In this document: positions 16,852 to 24,081 of the stretch, piece by piece | How positions within the stretch are numbered: position 1 is the first letter of the stretch | Layout: the number at the start of each line of letters is the position of its first letter | From: RGIG5612 sp017511185 | GTDB lineage: Bacteria; Bacillota; Clostridia; Lachnospirales; Lachnospiraceae | Direction: 5' to 3' | Length of the DNA stretch: 64,000 bases | Assembly: GCA_017511185.1 (NCBI GenBank) | Contig: JAFWLF010000006.1 | Coordinates: 1 to 64,000, forward strand | Program-made: the position numbers and the translations under genes | The notes under the pieces: generated by a model | The model's database searches: none | Seen by the model: only the letters and a program-made list of their open reading frames with translations | Told to the model about the DNA's origin: nothing

Positions 16852-18137
16852 TGCTGGACATTAAATTTGTTCGTGAGAACGCAGAAGCTGTAAAAGAAAA
16901 TATCAAAAAGAAGTATCAGGATGAGAAGCTCCCGCTGGTTGATGCTGTGATCGCTCTGGACAGAGAAAACAGAGACATCAAAGCGGAAGTGGAAGCACTC
17001 AGAGCAAATAAAAACAAGATTTCCAAGGAAATCGGAAAGCTCATGGGGCAGGGCCTTAAAGAGGAAGCAGAAAAAGTGAAAGCAGAAGTCGCCAGGGACA
17101 ATGCCCGGATCGATGAGCTGTCTGCCCGTGAAAGGGAAGTAGAAGCGGAACTCAAAGAAAAGATGATGATCATCCCTCAGATGATCGACCCATCTGTTCC
17201 GATCGGTAAAGATGATAGTGAAAATGTTGAAATAGAGCGATTTGGCGATCCTTTCGTTCCGGATTATGAGATCCCATATCATACAGATATCATGGAAAGC
17301 TTTAACGGCATCGATCTGGATTCTGCTCACAGAGTATCGGGCAACGGATTCTATTATCTGATGGGCGATATTGCAAGACTGCACAGTGCCGTTATCGCAT
17401 ATGCAAGAGATTTCATGATCGACCGCGGATTTACATACTGCGTTCCGCCGTTCATGATCCGCAGCAATGTTGTGACAGGCGTTATGAGCTTTGCAGAGAT
17501 GGATGCGATGATGTATAAGATCGAGGGTGAAGACCTTTATCTTATCGGCACCAGCGAACATTCCATGATCGGTAAGTTTATTGACCAGATCATCGACGAA
17601 GACCAGCTGCCGATCACAATGACAAGCTATTCCCCGTGCTTCAGAAAAGAAAAGGGCGCTCATGGACTGGAGGAGAGGGGAGTATACCGTATCCACCAGT
17701 TTGAAAAACAGGAAATGATCGTTGTCTGCAAACCGGAAGAGAGCAAGATCTGGTATGACAAACTGTGGCAGAACACGGTAGATCTGTTCCGCTCCATGGA
17801 GATCCCTGTCCGGACGCTGGAATGCTGCTCTGGAGATCTGGCAGATCTGAAGGTGAAATCCTGTGATGTTGAAGCATGGTCGCCGCGCCAGAAAAAATAT
17901 TTCGAGGTAGGCAGTTGTTCAAACCTTGGTGATGCACAGGCAAGAAGACTCATGATCAGAGTAAAGGGCAAAGAGGGAAGATATCTGGCACATACCCTTA
18001 ACAATACCGTGGTTGCACCGCCAAGAATGCTGATCGCTTTCCTGGAGAATCACCTGCAGGCCGATGGCAGTGTAACGATTCCTGAGGTGCTCCGGCCATA
18101 CATGGGCGGAAAAGAAGTTCTTGTGCCAAACAAATAA
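16851..18137 (+). CDS. serS: Seryl-tRNA synthetase
   Basis: Class II aminoacyl-tRNA synthetase charging tRNA-Ser. The protein is 428 aa, normal length. The N-terminal tRNA-binding coiled coil (about 30-105) is clear in EVEALRANKNKISKEIGKL. The catalytic core has LIGTSEHSMIGKF, motif 2 CFRKEKGAHGLEERGVYRIH, and motif 3 in LNNTVVAPPRMLIAFLEN. Motif 3 lacks the GRT-type wording of most bacterial enzymes (APPRM in its place), a variant I recall from Clostridia relatives. The start codon overlaps the parB stop. Confidence 0.95.
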   Translation: MLDIKFVRENAEAVKENIKKKYQDEKLPLVDAVIALDRENRDIKAEVEALRANKNKISKEIGKLMGQGLKEEAEKVKAEVARDNARIDELSAREREVEAELKEKMMIIPQMIDPSVPIGKDDSENVEIERFGDPFVPDYEIPYHTDIMESFNGIDLDSAHRVSGNGFYYLMGDIARLHSAVIAYARDFMIDRGFTYCVPPFMIRSNVVTGVMSFAEMDAMMYKIEGEDLYLIGTSEHSMIGKFIDQIIDEDQLPITMTSYSPCFRKEKGAHGLEERGVYRIHQFEKQEMIVVCKPEESKIWYDKLWQNTVDLFRSMEIPVRTLECCSGDLADLKVKSCDVEAWSPRQKKYFEVGSCSNLGDAQARRLMIRVKGKEGRYLAHTLNNTVVAPPRMLIAFLENHLQADGSVTIPEVLRPYMGGKEVLVPNK

Positions 18138-18177
18138 ACAACTTTAGTTCTTCACCGCATTGCTGCGATAAAGATAA

Positions 18178-18249
18178 GCCTCCTTAGTTAAATGGATATA
18201 ACAAGCCCCTCCTAAGGGCTAGTTACAGGTTCGATTCCTGTAGGGGGTG
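18178..18249 (+). tRNA. tRNA-Arg (anticodon CCT)
   Basis: A full cloverleaf of 72 nt can be folded. The acceptor stem is GCCTCCT/AGGGGGT with two G-U pairs and discriminator G. The D arm is GTTA/TAAC, the anticodon stem AGCCC/GGGCT with loop CTCCTAA (anticodon CCT, decoding AGG), and the T arm ACAGG/CCTGT with loop TTCGATT. The 3' CCA is not encoded. It lies 40 bp after serS and 107 bp before livJ. Confidence 0.93.
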
Positions 18250-18252
18250 TTT

Positions 18253-18332
18253 GAGAGATTAGAAGAAGCATCTCCAAAATCTCTCGGGACAATAAAAGCC
18301 CGTAAGGGCCGTAACAAATTAAGCCCACGGGC
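18253..18332 (+). promoter_or_regulatory. Structured leader between tRNA-Arg and livJ
   Basis: Two hairpins are visible. The first pairs GAGAGATT (18253-18260) with AATCTCTC (18278-18285). The second region holds a compact GCCC-GTAA-GGGC hairpin (18298-18309), whose arms can instead pair with GCCC (18323-18326) and ACGGGC (18327-18332) in a longer hairpin. The two states exclude each other. No U-tract follows, so control, if any, would act on translation or RNA stability rather than termination. No known riboswitch class was recognised. Confidence 0.4.
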
Positions 18333-18355
18333 GAAAATGAAAGAAAGGGAAAATC

Positions 18356-19537
18356 ATGAAAAGAACAAAGTTATTTACAGCGATTTTCGCAATCGTCATG
18401 GTAGTCGCAATGCTTGCAATGACTGCATGTGGCGGAAACAAGGGTGGTGACACACCGGCTCCTGCAGGCAGCGGCAGCGGTGAAGCTCCGGCAGCAGGCG
18501 GAAAGATCATCATCGGCGCAACCGGTCCTCTGACTGGCGATGCTTCCTCTTACGGTATCTCCGTAAACCAGGGCGCACAGATGGCAATTGACGAGATCAA
18601 CGCAGCAGGCGGCCTGAACGGCATTATGCTTGAACTGCAGATGAAAGACGACAAAGCAGCAGCAACCGATGCAGCATCCGCATATGACCAGTTATTTGAT
18701 GCCGGCATGCAGCTGTCCATGGGTTCTGTCACCAGTGGTGCCTGCGATGCATTTGCACAGAGAGCAACCGCAGACGGACTCTTCGTTCTGACTCCTTCTG
18801 CTTCTCAGCAGTCCATCATTGAGCAGGGCGACACAATTTTCCGTCTTTGCTTCTCCGATCCGGAGCAGGGCGCTCTGGCAGCAAGAGATCTTTCTGAGAA
18901 ATATGCAAAGATCGGTGTTATCTATGATACATCCGATACATATTCCACAGGTCTGTATGAAGGTTTCGTAGCACAGATGGAAGAACTTGGCAAACAGGAC
19001 GCTTATGTAACAAGAACATTTGACCAGGATAACAAGAAGGATTTCTCTGCTCAGGTTGAAGCACTGAAAGACTGCGACGTTATCTTCTGCCCATTCTATT
19101 ACACAGAAGCAAGCCTTGTCTGCAAAGCATGTGCAAACAAAGGGCTTAATGACATCCCGATCTACGGATGTGACGGACTGGATGGTCTGGCAGCTCTGAT
19201 CGATGATACGATCAAGAACCCGATCACTTACATCACTCCTCTGGATGTTGCATCTACAGATGCAAAAGTTAAGAAATTCGTTGATGATTACTCTGCAAAA
19301 TTCGGAGCAACTCCGGATCAGTTCGCAGCAGACGGATACGATGTTATCTACGTCATCTTCGAAGCACTGAAAGCAGCAGGCGTTAATGATGCAAACATGT
19401 CCGCAGAAGATATGTCTGCAGCAGTTGTTGGTATTCTGACAAACGGATCCTTCTCCTATACAGGTATCACTGGCCAGATGCAGTGGACCAAAGAAGGTGC
19501 TTGTGACAAGATCCTCAACATCGTACAGCTTCAGTAA
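18356..19537 (+). CDS. livJ: Branched-chain amino acid ABC transporter, substrate-binding lipoprotein
   Basis: Extracellular receptor of a LIV-type transporter, 393 aa. The N-terminus has a lipoprotein signal peptide (basic KRTK, hydrophobic AIFAIVMVVAMLAM, lipobox MTAC with Cys24-25 region) followed by a Gly/Ser/Pro-rich linker. The periplasmic-binding type I fold is recognised from IIIGATGPLTGDASSYGISV, GAQMAIDEINAAGGLNGI and later AADGYDVIYVIFEALKAAG. It is followed by a terminator-like hairpin and then livHMGF, so it is the first gene of the transporter operon, and expected to be the most abundant product. Confidence 0.94.
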   Translation: MKRTKLFTAIFAIVMVVAMLAMTACGGNKGGDTPAPAGSGSGEAPAAGGKIIIGATGPLTGDASSYGISVNQGAQMAIDEINAAGGLNGIMLELQMKDDKAAATDAASAYDQLFDAGMQLSMGSVTSGACDAFAQRATADGLFVLTPSASQQSIIEQGDTIFRLCFSDPEQGALAARDLSEKYAKIGVIYDTSDTYSTGLYEGFVAQMEELGKQDAYVTRTFDQDNKKDFSAQVEALKDCDVIFCPFYYTEASLVCKACANKGLNDIPIYGCDGLDGLAALIDDTIKNPITYITPLDVASTDAKVKKFVDDYSAKFGATPDQFAADGYDVIYVIFEALKAAGVNDANMSAEDMSAAVVGILTNGSFSYTGITGQMQWTKEGACDKILNIVQLQ

Positions 19538-19571
19538 CTAAGAAACAAAAGGATTATTCCTAACATATCGC

Positions 19572-19614
19572 AAGACCACGGGCAGAAACTGCCCGTGGTC
19601 TTACAAACTTTTTT
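19572..19614 (+). terminator. Attenuating hairpin between livJ and livH
   Basis: Arms AAGACCACGGGCAG and CTGCCCGTGGTCTT (19572-19602) pair over 14 bp with a short AAA loop. A U-rich tract follows after five bases (ACAAACTTTTTT). Strong stem but displaced U-tract: likely a partial terminator or RNA-stabilising hairpin giving more binding protein than permease. Confidence 0.75.
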
Positions 19615-19643
19615 AAACGTATCTTAAAAACGGGAGAATTCAA

Positions 19644-20534
19644 ATGGTAATCGCTATTGACGGCCTGAGTCTGGGCGCCATTTACGCCCTGATCGCATTA
19701 GGCTACACCATGGTTTACGGTATCGCCAAGATGCTGAACTTTGCTCATGGTGATGTTATCATGGTTGGCGCGTATATGATCTATACTTTATGCACGCTTA
19801 CCTGGACCACCGGGTCTCTGCCAATCTGGGCAGGAGCCCTGATTGCATTTGTGGTCAGTATTGTTGTCTGCACCCTTTTGGGAATGGTAAACGAAAAAGT
19901 GGCATACAAACCGCTCCGTGGAGCCTCGCCGCTGGCAGCTCTTATCACCGCTATCGGTGTCAGCTACCTGCTACAGGGTATTGCACAGCTGATCTGGGGC
20001 GCAGAGCAGAGATCGATCTCCATCCTGGATCGTCTGGGAACCGTAAGAGTCGGAACAGTTGCAATCAGATGGAGCAGTATCATCACAGTTGTCTGCGGTG
20101 CGATCCTGATGATCGGACTGACATTGTTCGTTAAGAAGACCCGCACCGGACGTGCTATGCTGGCAGTTTCGGAAGACAAAGGCGCTGCACAGATGATGGG
20201 TATCAATGTCAATAAGATCGTTTCCGTCACTTTCGCTATCGGTTCCGGACTGGCAACGTTTGCTGCGCTGTTCTATCTGCCGACAACCGCAATCAGTCCG
20301 ACACTTGGTTCGATGCCTGGTATCAAAGCGTTTGCGGCAGCCGTCATCGGAGGAATCGGATCCATTCCGGGCGCCGTGGTAGGAGGAATCCTCCTTGGCG
20401 TAGTAGAGGTAGTCTGCAACAGTTTCGAAGCAACGGCCAGCTATACGACCGCCATTGAATTTGCTCTTTTGATCATCATTCTGTTAGTCAGACCGATTGG
20501 TCTCCTTGGAAAGAAGAGGAGGGTAAAGGTATGA
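19644..20534 (+). CDS. livH: Branched-chain amino acid ABC transporter, permease LivH
   Basis: Inner-membrane permease of the LIV family, 296 aa, with about eight hydrophobic helices. It starts MVIAIDGLSLGAIYALIALGYTMVYGI, and has the LivH hallmark MLNFAHGDVIMVGAYM (about 38-53), TRTGRAMLAVSEDKGAAQMMGIN (the cytoplasmic EAA-like coupling loop) and FAAAVIGGIGSIPGAVVGG near the C-terminus. It overlaps livM by four bases and follows the 19572 hairpin. Confidence 0.95.
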   Translation: MVIAIDGLSLGAIYALIALGYTMVYGIAKMLNFAHGDVIMVGAYMIYTLCTLTWTTGSLPIWAGALIAFVVSIVVCTLLGMVNEKVAYKPLRGASPLAALITAIGVSYLLQGIAQLIWGAEQRSISILDRLGTVRVGTVAIRWSSIITVVCGAILMIGLTLFVKKTRTGRAMLAVSEDKGAAQMMGINVNKIVSVTFAIGSGLATFAALFYLPTTAISPTLGSMPGIKAFAAAVIGGIGSIPGAVVGGILLGVVEVVCNSFEATASYTTAIEFALLIIILLVRPIGLLGKKRRVKV

Positions 20535-21751
20535 CAATGGAAGGTACCAAGAAAAAAAGCCTCTTCGCAAAGGGAGGCTGGAAAAATTATATTACTTACA
20601 TTGTGATCATTGCCTTCCTGGCAATCATGATCATTCTGAATCTGACAGTGGGACTTGGCCGAGGGGACAAGAGTACGCTTGCCCGGATCGCATTCAGCTG
20701 TATCCTGGCGGTTTCTCTGAACCTTGTGGTCGGCTTCCTGGGTGAGCTGTCCCTGGGACATGCCGGTTTTATGTGCGTCGGCGCATATCTGGGATGCTTT
20801 GTGGCAAATACTTTAAGAGATGCAACAGCCCTACCTGAACTGGTCGTCGTTATCATCGCGATGATCATTGCAGGTATTGTGGCAGCGATTATGGGATTTG
20901 TGATCGGTGTGCCGGCACTGCGTCTACGGGGCGACTATCTGGCCATCGCCACGCTGGCCTTTGGCGAGATTGTGCGTTGTATTTTCAAGAACCTGAAAGT
21001 ATTTGGCGGCGCCAAAGGTATGAGCACGAAGATCTATAATAACAATACGCTGTTCATCCTTGCGTTTATTGTTCTTTTGATCGTCGTCTTCTGCTGCCAG
21101 AATCTGATCAACAGTAAACACGGCCGTGCCGTGATCGCAATCCGTGATAATGAGATTGCGGCGAAGGCAATGGGCATCAATGTAACGTTTTACAAATTAC
21201 TGATCTTTATCGTTGCGGCGTTTTTCGCAGGCATTGCAGGTGTCCTTTATGGATCGACCATCGGAACGATCCGTCAGGAGACCTTCTCCTTCAACTATTC
21301 CATTGAGATCCTGGTCATGGTCGTCCTGGGCGGCATGGGAAGCATCAATGGATCATTGGTCGCAGCGACGATCATTACTTATCTGAACATCCTTCTTCAG
21401 AATCAGCTTTCCGGTTCTCTGGCTCCTGTCAAGAACATTGTTTACGCGCTGATCCTGATCGTCATCGTCATCTTCAGTAACGCACCGGCCCTCAAGAACT
21501 TCCGGGAAAGCATCAATCCAAAAGCAATTTTGGCAAGGATCTCCAAAAAGAAGCCCGATGCCAGTGTGACCCGGAGCGATGAAGCAAAATGGGACCGCAT
21601 CCCGACCAAGATCAATATCGATGAGGTTTTAAGTGCAGACACAAGAAGCGGCTACGCGGATGATCCGGTTCCGCCGGGAGAGGACGTTGTTCCGATGGAG
21701 GCAACAAAAGATGAACTGTACCGGCCATTAGACAGAAAGGAGGAGAAGTAA
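20531..21751 (+). CDS. livM: Branched-chain amino acid ABC transporter, permease LivM
   Basis: Second permease, 406 aa. It has the LivM-type helices and motifs LAVSLNLVVGFLGELSLGHAGF, GDYLAIATLAFGEIVRC and GRAVIAIRDNEIAAKAMGIN, and FSIEILVMVVLGGMGS-like wording near the end of the membrane part. A hydrophilic C-terminal extension of about 75 residues (from about 330, SKKKPDASVTRSDEAKWDRI onward) is longer than in E. coli LivM and is of unknown use. It overlaps livH and is directly followed by livG. Confidence 0.95.
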   Translation: MTMEGTKKKSLFAKGGWKNYITYIVIIAFLAIMIILNLTVGLGRGDKSTLARIAFSCILAVSLNLVVGFLGELSLGHAGFMCVGAYLGCFVANTLRDATALPELVVVIIAMIIAGIVAAIMGFVIGVPALRLRGDYLAIATLAFGEIVRCIFKNLKVFGGAKGMSTKIYNNNTLFILAFIVLLIVVFCCQNLINSKHGRAVIAIRDNEIAAKAMGINVTFYKLLIFIVAAFFAGIAGVLYGSTIGTIRQETFSFNYSIEILVMVVLGGMGSINGSLVAATIITYLNILLQNQLSGSLAPVKNIVYALILIVIVIFSNAPALKNFRESINPKAILARISKKKPDASVTRSDEAKWDRIPTKINIDEVLSADTRSGYADDPVPPGEDVVPMEATKDELYRPLDRKEEK

Positions 21752-21752
21752 C

Positions 21753-22523
21753 ATGTCAGAATATGTTTTAGAGACTCAAAATCTTGGCATCTCCTTTGGT
21801 GGTCTGAAAGCGGTGCAGGATGCTAACATCAAGATCAAAAAAGGACAGATCTACGGTATGATCGGCCCGAACGGCGCCGGCAAAACGACCGTATTCAATA
21901 TGCTGACCGGCGTGTACCTTCCGACCACAGGAACTTTTTTCCTAAACGGAGAAGAGTTGAAAGGCAAAACGCAGGAACAGATCAATCATAAAGGCATTGC
22001 CAGAACATTCCAGAATATCCGATTGTTCAGCAATATGTCCGTGATCCGTAATGTTATGGTTGGCCTGCATAATCAGCCGCAGTATAAATGCAACTTCCTG
22101 ACCAGCATGTTCCGTCTGCCGAGACATTTTAAGACAGAAAAAGCAATGCGTGAGCATGCCAAAGAACTCCTTCGGGTCTTTGATCTGGAAGATGAGCGGA
22201 ACAACCTGGCCTGCAACCTTCCATACGGAAAACAGAGGAAGTTGGAAATTGCACGTGCACTTGCAACAAATCCGAAGCTGCTTCTTCTGGATGAGCCTGC
22301 AGCCGGTATGAATCCGCAGGAAACAGCAGATCTGGTGCAGATCGTAAAGAAGATCCGTGATGATTTTGATCTGACGGTCCTTCTGATCGAACATGACATG
22401 AAATTTGTCGCCGGTCTTTGTGAAGAGATCACCGTCTTAAACTTTGGTACGGTGCTGGCACAGGGAAAGACAGAAGACTGCCTGAACGATCCGGAAGTGG
22501 TCAAGGCATATATTGGAGGTTGA
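21753..22523 (+). CDS. livG: Branched-chain amino acid ABC transporter, ATPase LivG
   Basis: Cytoplasmic ATPase, 256 aa. Walker A is GPNGAGKTTVFNMLTG (about 38-53), Q-loop GIARTFQNIRLF, ABC signature region CNLPYGKQRKLEIARAL (LPYGKQR in place of LSGGQ, as usual for LivG), Walker B KLLLLDEPAAGMNPQET and H-loop LLIEHDM. The C-terminal VKAYIGG is typical for LIV ATPases. It starts one base after livM. Confidence 0.96.
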   Translation: MSEYVLETQNLGISFGGLKAVQDANIKIKKGQIYGMIGPNGAGKTTVFNMLTGVYLPTTGTFFLNGEELKGKTQEQINHKGIARTFQNIRLFSNMSVIRNVMVGLHNQPQYKCNFLTSMFRLPRHFKTEKAMREHAKELLRVFDLEDERNNLACNLPYGKQRKLEIARALATNPKLLLLDEPAAGMNPQETADLVQIVKKIRDDFDLTVLLIEHDMKFVAGLCEEITVLNFGTVLAQGKTEDCLNDPEVVKAYIGG

Positions 22524-22527
22524 TGAG

Positions 22528-23238
22528 ATGGCATTGTTGGAAGTGAAAGACCTTCAAGTGAATTACGGCGTGATCCGTGCACTGAACGGGATCAGCTTTG
22601 AAGTCAACGAAGGCGAGATCGTAACTCTGATCGGGGCGAACGGCGCAGGAAAAACAACGACGATGCAGACCATCATCGGCCTGATCCCGCCAAAAGCCGG
22701 ATCGATCCATTACGATGGCAAAGACATCACAAAATTACCGTCCCATAAGATCGTAAATATGGGTATGAGCCAGGTTCCGGAAGGAAGACGTATTTTTCAG
22801 GAGCTTTCCGTCTATGACAACCTGATGCTGGGCGCCTATCTGGAAAAAGATATGAGCAAGATCAAAGCCCGTATCGAAAACGTTTTTGAGCAGTTCCCAA
22901 TCCTGAAAGAACGTCGGACCCAGATTGCGGGAACTCTTTCCGGAGGCGAGCAGCAGATGCTGGCAATGAGCCGCGCGCTGATGGCAAATCCGAAGCTTTT
23001 GATGCTGGATGAGCCATCCATGGGACTTTCACCTTTGCTGGTGAGCCAGGTCTTTGAGATCATCAAAGACATGAACGCGAAAGGCATCACCATTCTGTTG
23101 GTAGAGCAGAATGCAGAAAAGGCACTTGGTATTGCAGATCGGGCATATGTTCTGACCAATGGTGTGATCACACATCAGGGCACTGGCGCAGAACTGGCCG
23201 GCTCGGAAGAGATCAAGAAAGCTTATCTGGGCGGCTGA
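22528..23238 (+). CDS. livF: Branched-chain amino acid ABC transporter, ATPase LivF
   Basis: Second cytoplasmic ATPase, 236 aa from ATG 22528, which has GGAGG eight bases upstream; an in-frame TTG at 22513 lies before that ribosome site. Walker A GANGAGKTTTMQTIIG (about 36), Q-loop region MSQVPEGRRIFQELSV (hallmark of LivF), ABC signature TLSGGEQQMLAMSRALM, Walker B KLLMLDEPSMGLSPLL and H-loop LLVEQNA are all intact. It ends the transporter operon; a weak terminator follows. Confidence 0.96.
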   Translation: MALLEVKDLQVNYGVIRALNGISFEVNEGEIVTLIGANGAGKTTTMQTIIGLIPPKAGSIHYDGKDITKLPSHKIVNMGMSQVPEGRRIFQELSVYDNLMLGAYLEKDMSKIKARIENVFEQFPILKERRTQIAGTLSGGEQQMLAMSRALMANPKLLMLDEPSMGLSPLLVSQVFEIIKDMNAKGITILLVEQNAEKALGIADRAYVLTNGVITHQGTGAELAGSEEIKKAYLGG

Positions 23239-23263
23239 TTGCAAATAATACATACAAATACGA

Positions 23264-23290
23264 AAACTGCCGCGTACCCCGTGGCAGTTT
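23264..23290 (+). terminator. Weak terminator after livF
   Basis: Arms AAACTGCC (23264-23271) and GGCAGTTT (23283-23290) form an 8-bp stem with an 11-base loop; the run after it is only GTTAT. It probably ends liv transcription partially and allows some read-through to the thioesterase gene. Confidence 0.55.
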
Positions 23291-23309
23291 GTTATCTGGG
23301 AGAGAAATA

Positions 23310-24047
23310 ATGGAGAATATATGGATTCCAAAATATGATATGCCAATGATAATCCTGCCAAGCTTAACAGACAGCAGTGGAAAACTCAGTGTCCCGGACT
23401 GTTTTTCCCTGTTTATGGATGTAGCGGCAGTGCACGCTCCAATGCTGAAGTGCGGCACAGAAGATCTGGCAAAACAAGGGCTCTTCTGGCTGACGGTCCG
23501 TTCCAAGATCAAGATCATCCGCAGGCCGCGCATGATGGAAGAAGTCACCGTTTCCACCTGGCCGGAAGAACCGCAGGAAACCAGATGCAACAGGGATTAT
23601 TCCATCACCAAAGATGGAGAGCCGCTGGTTTTGGGAAAAACATTATGGGCTGTTCTGAACATCAAAACAAACCGGCTGCATAAAGTGGATGTGTTATATC
23701 CGGAAGGGTTTAAAGCGGTAGACGATCTTGCCATCCCGGAACCGTTCACACAGTTTGATAAAGATTTTCAGGGAGAGGAATTTGCCGCCTATACCGTCCG
23801 GTCGACCGATATCGATTTTGGCGGACATATGAATAACATCGCTTACATCCGTGCGATCGAGAGCCTGTTCCCGGCAAAGGAATGGCAGGAAAAAAAGATC
23901 TCCGAGATGGAGATCCATTATAAGACTCCTTGTTTTGAAGGAGATGTCCTGACATTCCAAAAAAAAGCCGCAGGAGATTCCCTGCGGCTCGCAGCATTTC
24001 TTCCAAATGGAAAAGTTGCCGTTTACGCGTCCCTGAAATCTGACTAA
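23310..24047 (+). CDS. Acyl-ACP thioesterase (FatA/FatB-like double hotdog)
   Basis: 245-aa cytoplasmic protein, likely hydrolysing acyl-ACP to free fatty acid. ATG 23310 follows GGGAGAG. Two hotdog domains are seen: the first with GKLSVPDCFSLFMDVAAVHA and LFWLTVRSKIKI, the second with RSTDIDFGGHMNNIAYIRAI. The second shows the D-x-N/H-type wording DFGGHMNN in which Asp and His/Asn are the expected catalytic positions of bacterial TE14-type thioesterases. It lies between liv and the HD-RyR gene with small gaps (71 and 34 bp) but has no obvious link to either. Confidence 0.85.
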   Translation: MENIWIPKYDMPMIILPSLTDSSGKLSVPDCFSLFMDVAAVHAPMLKCGTEDLAKQGLFWLTVRSKIKIIRRPRMMEEVTVSTWPEEPQETRCNRDYSITKDGEPLVLGKTLWAVLNIKTNRLHKVDVLYPEGFKAVDDLAIPEPFTQFDKDFQGEEFAAYTVRSTDIDFGGHMNNIAYIRAIESLFPAKEWQEKKISEMEIHYKTPCFEGDVLTFQKKAAGDSLRLAAFLPNGKVAVYASLKSD

Positions 24048-24081
24048 ATAAAACGCGATCATATCTGGAAAGGGTATAAAA

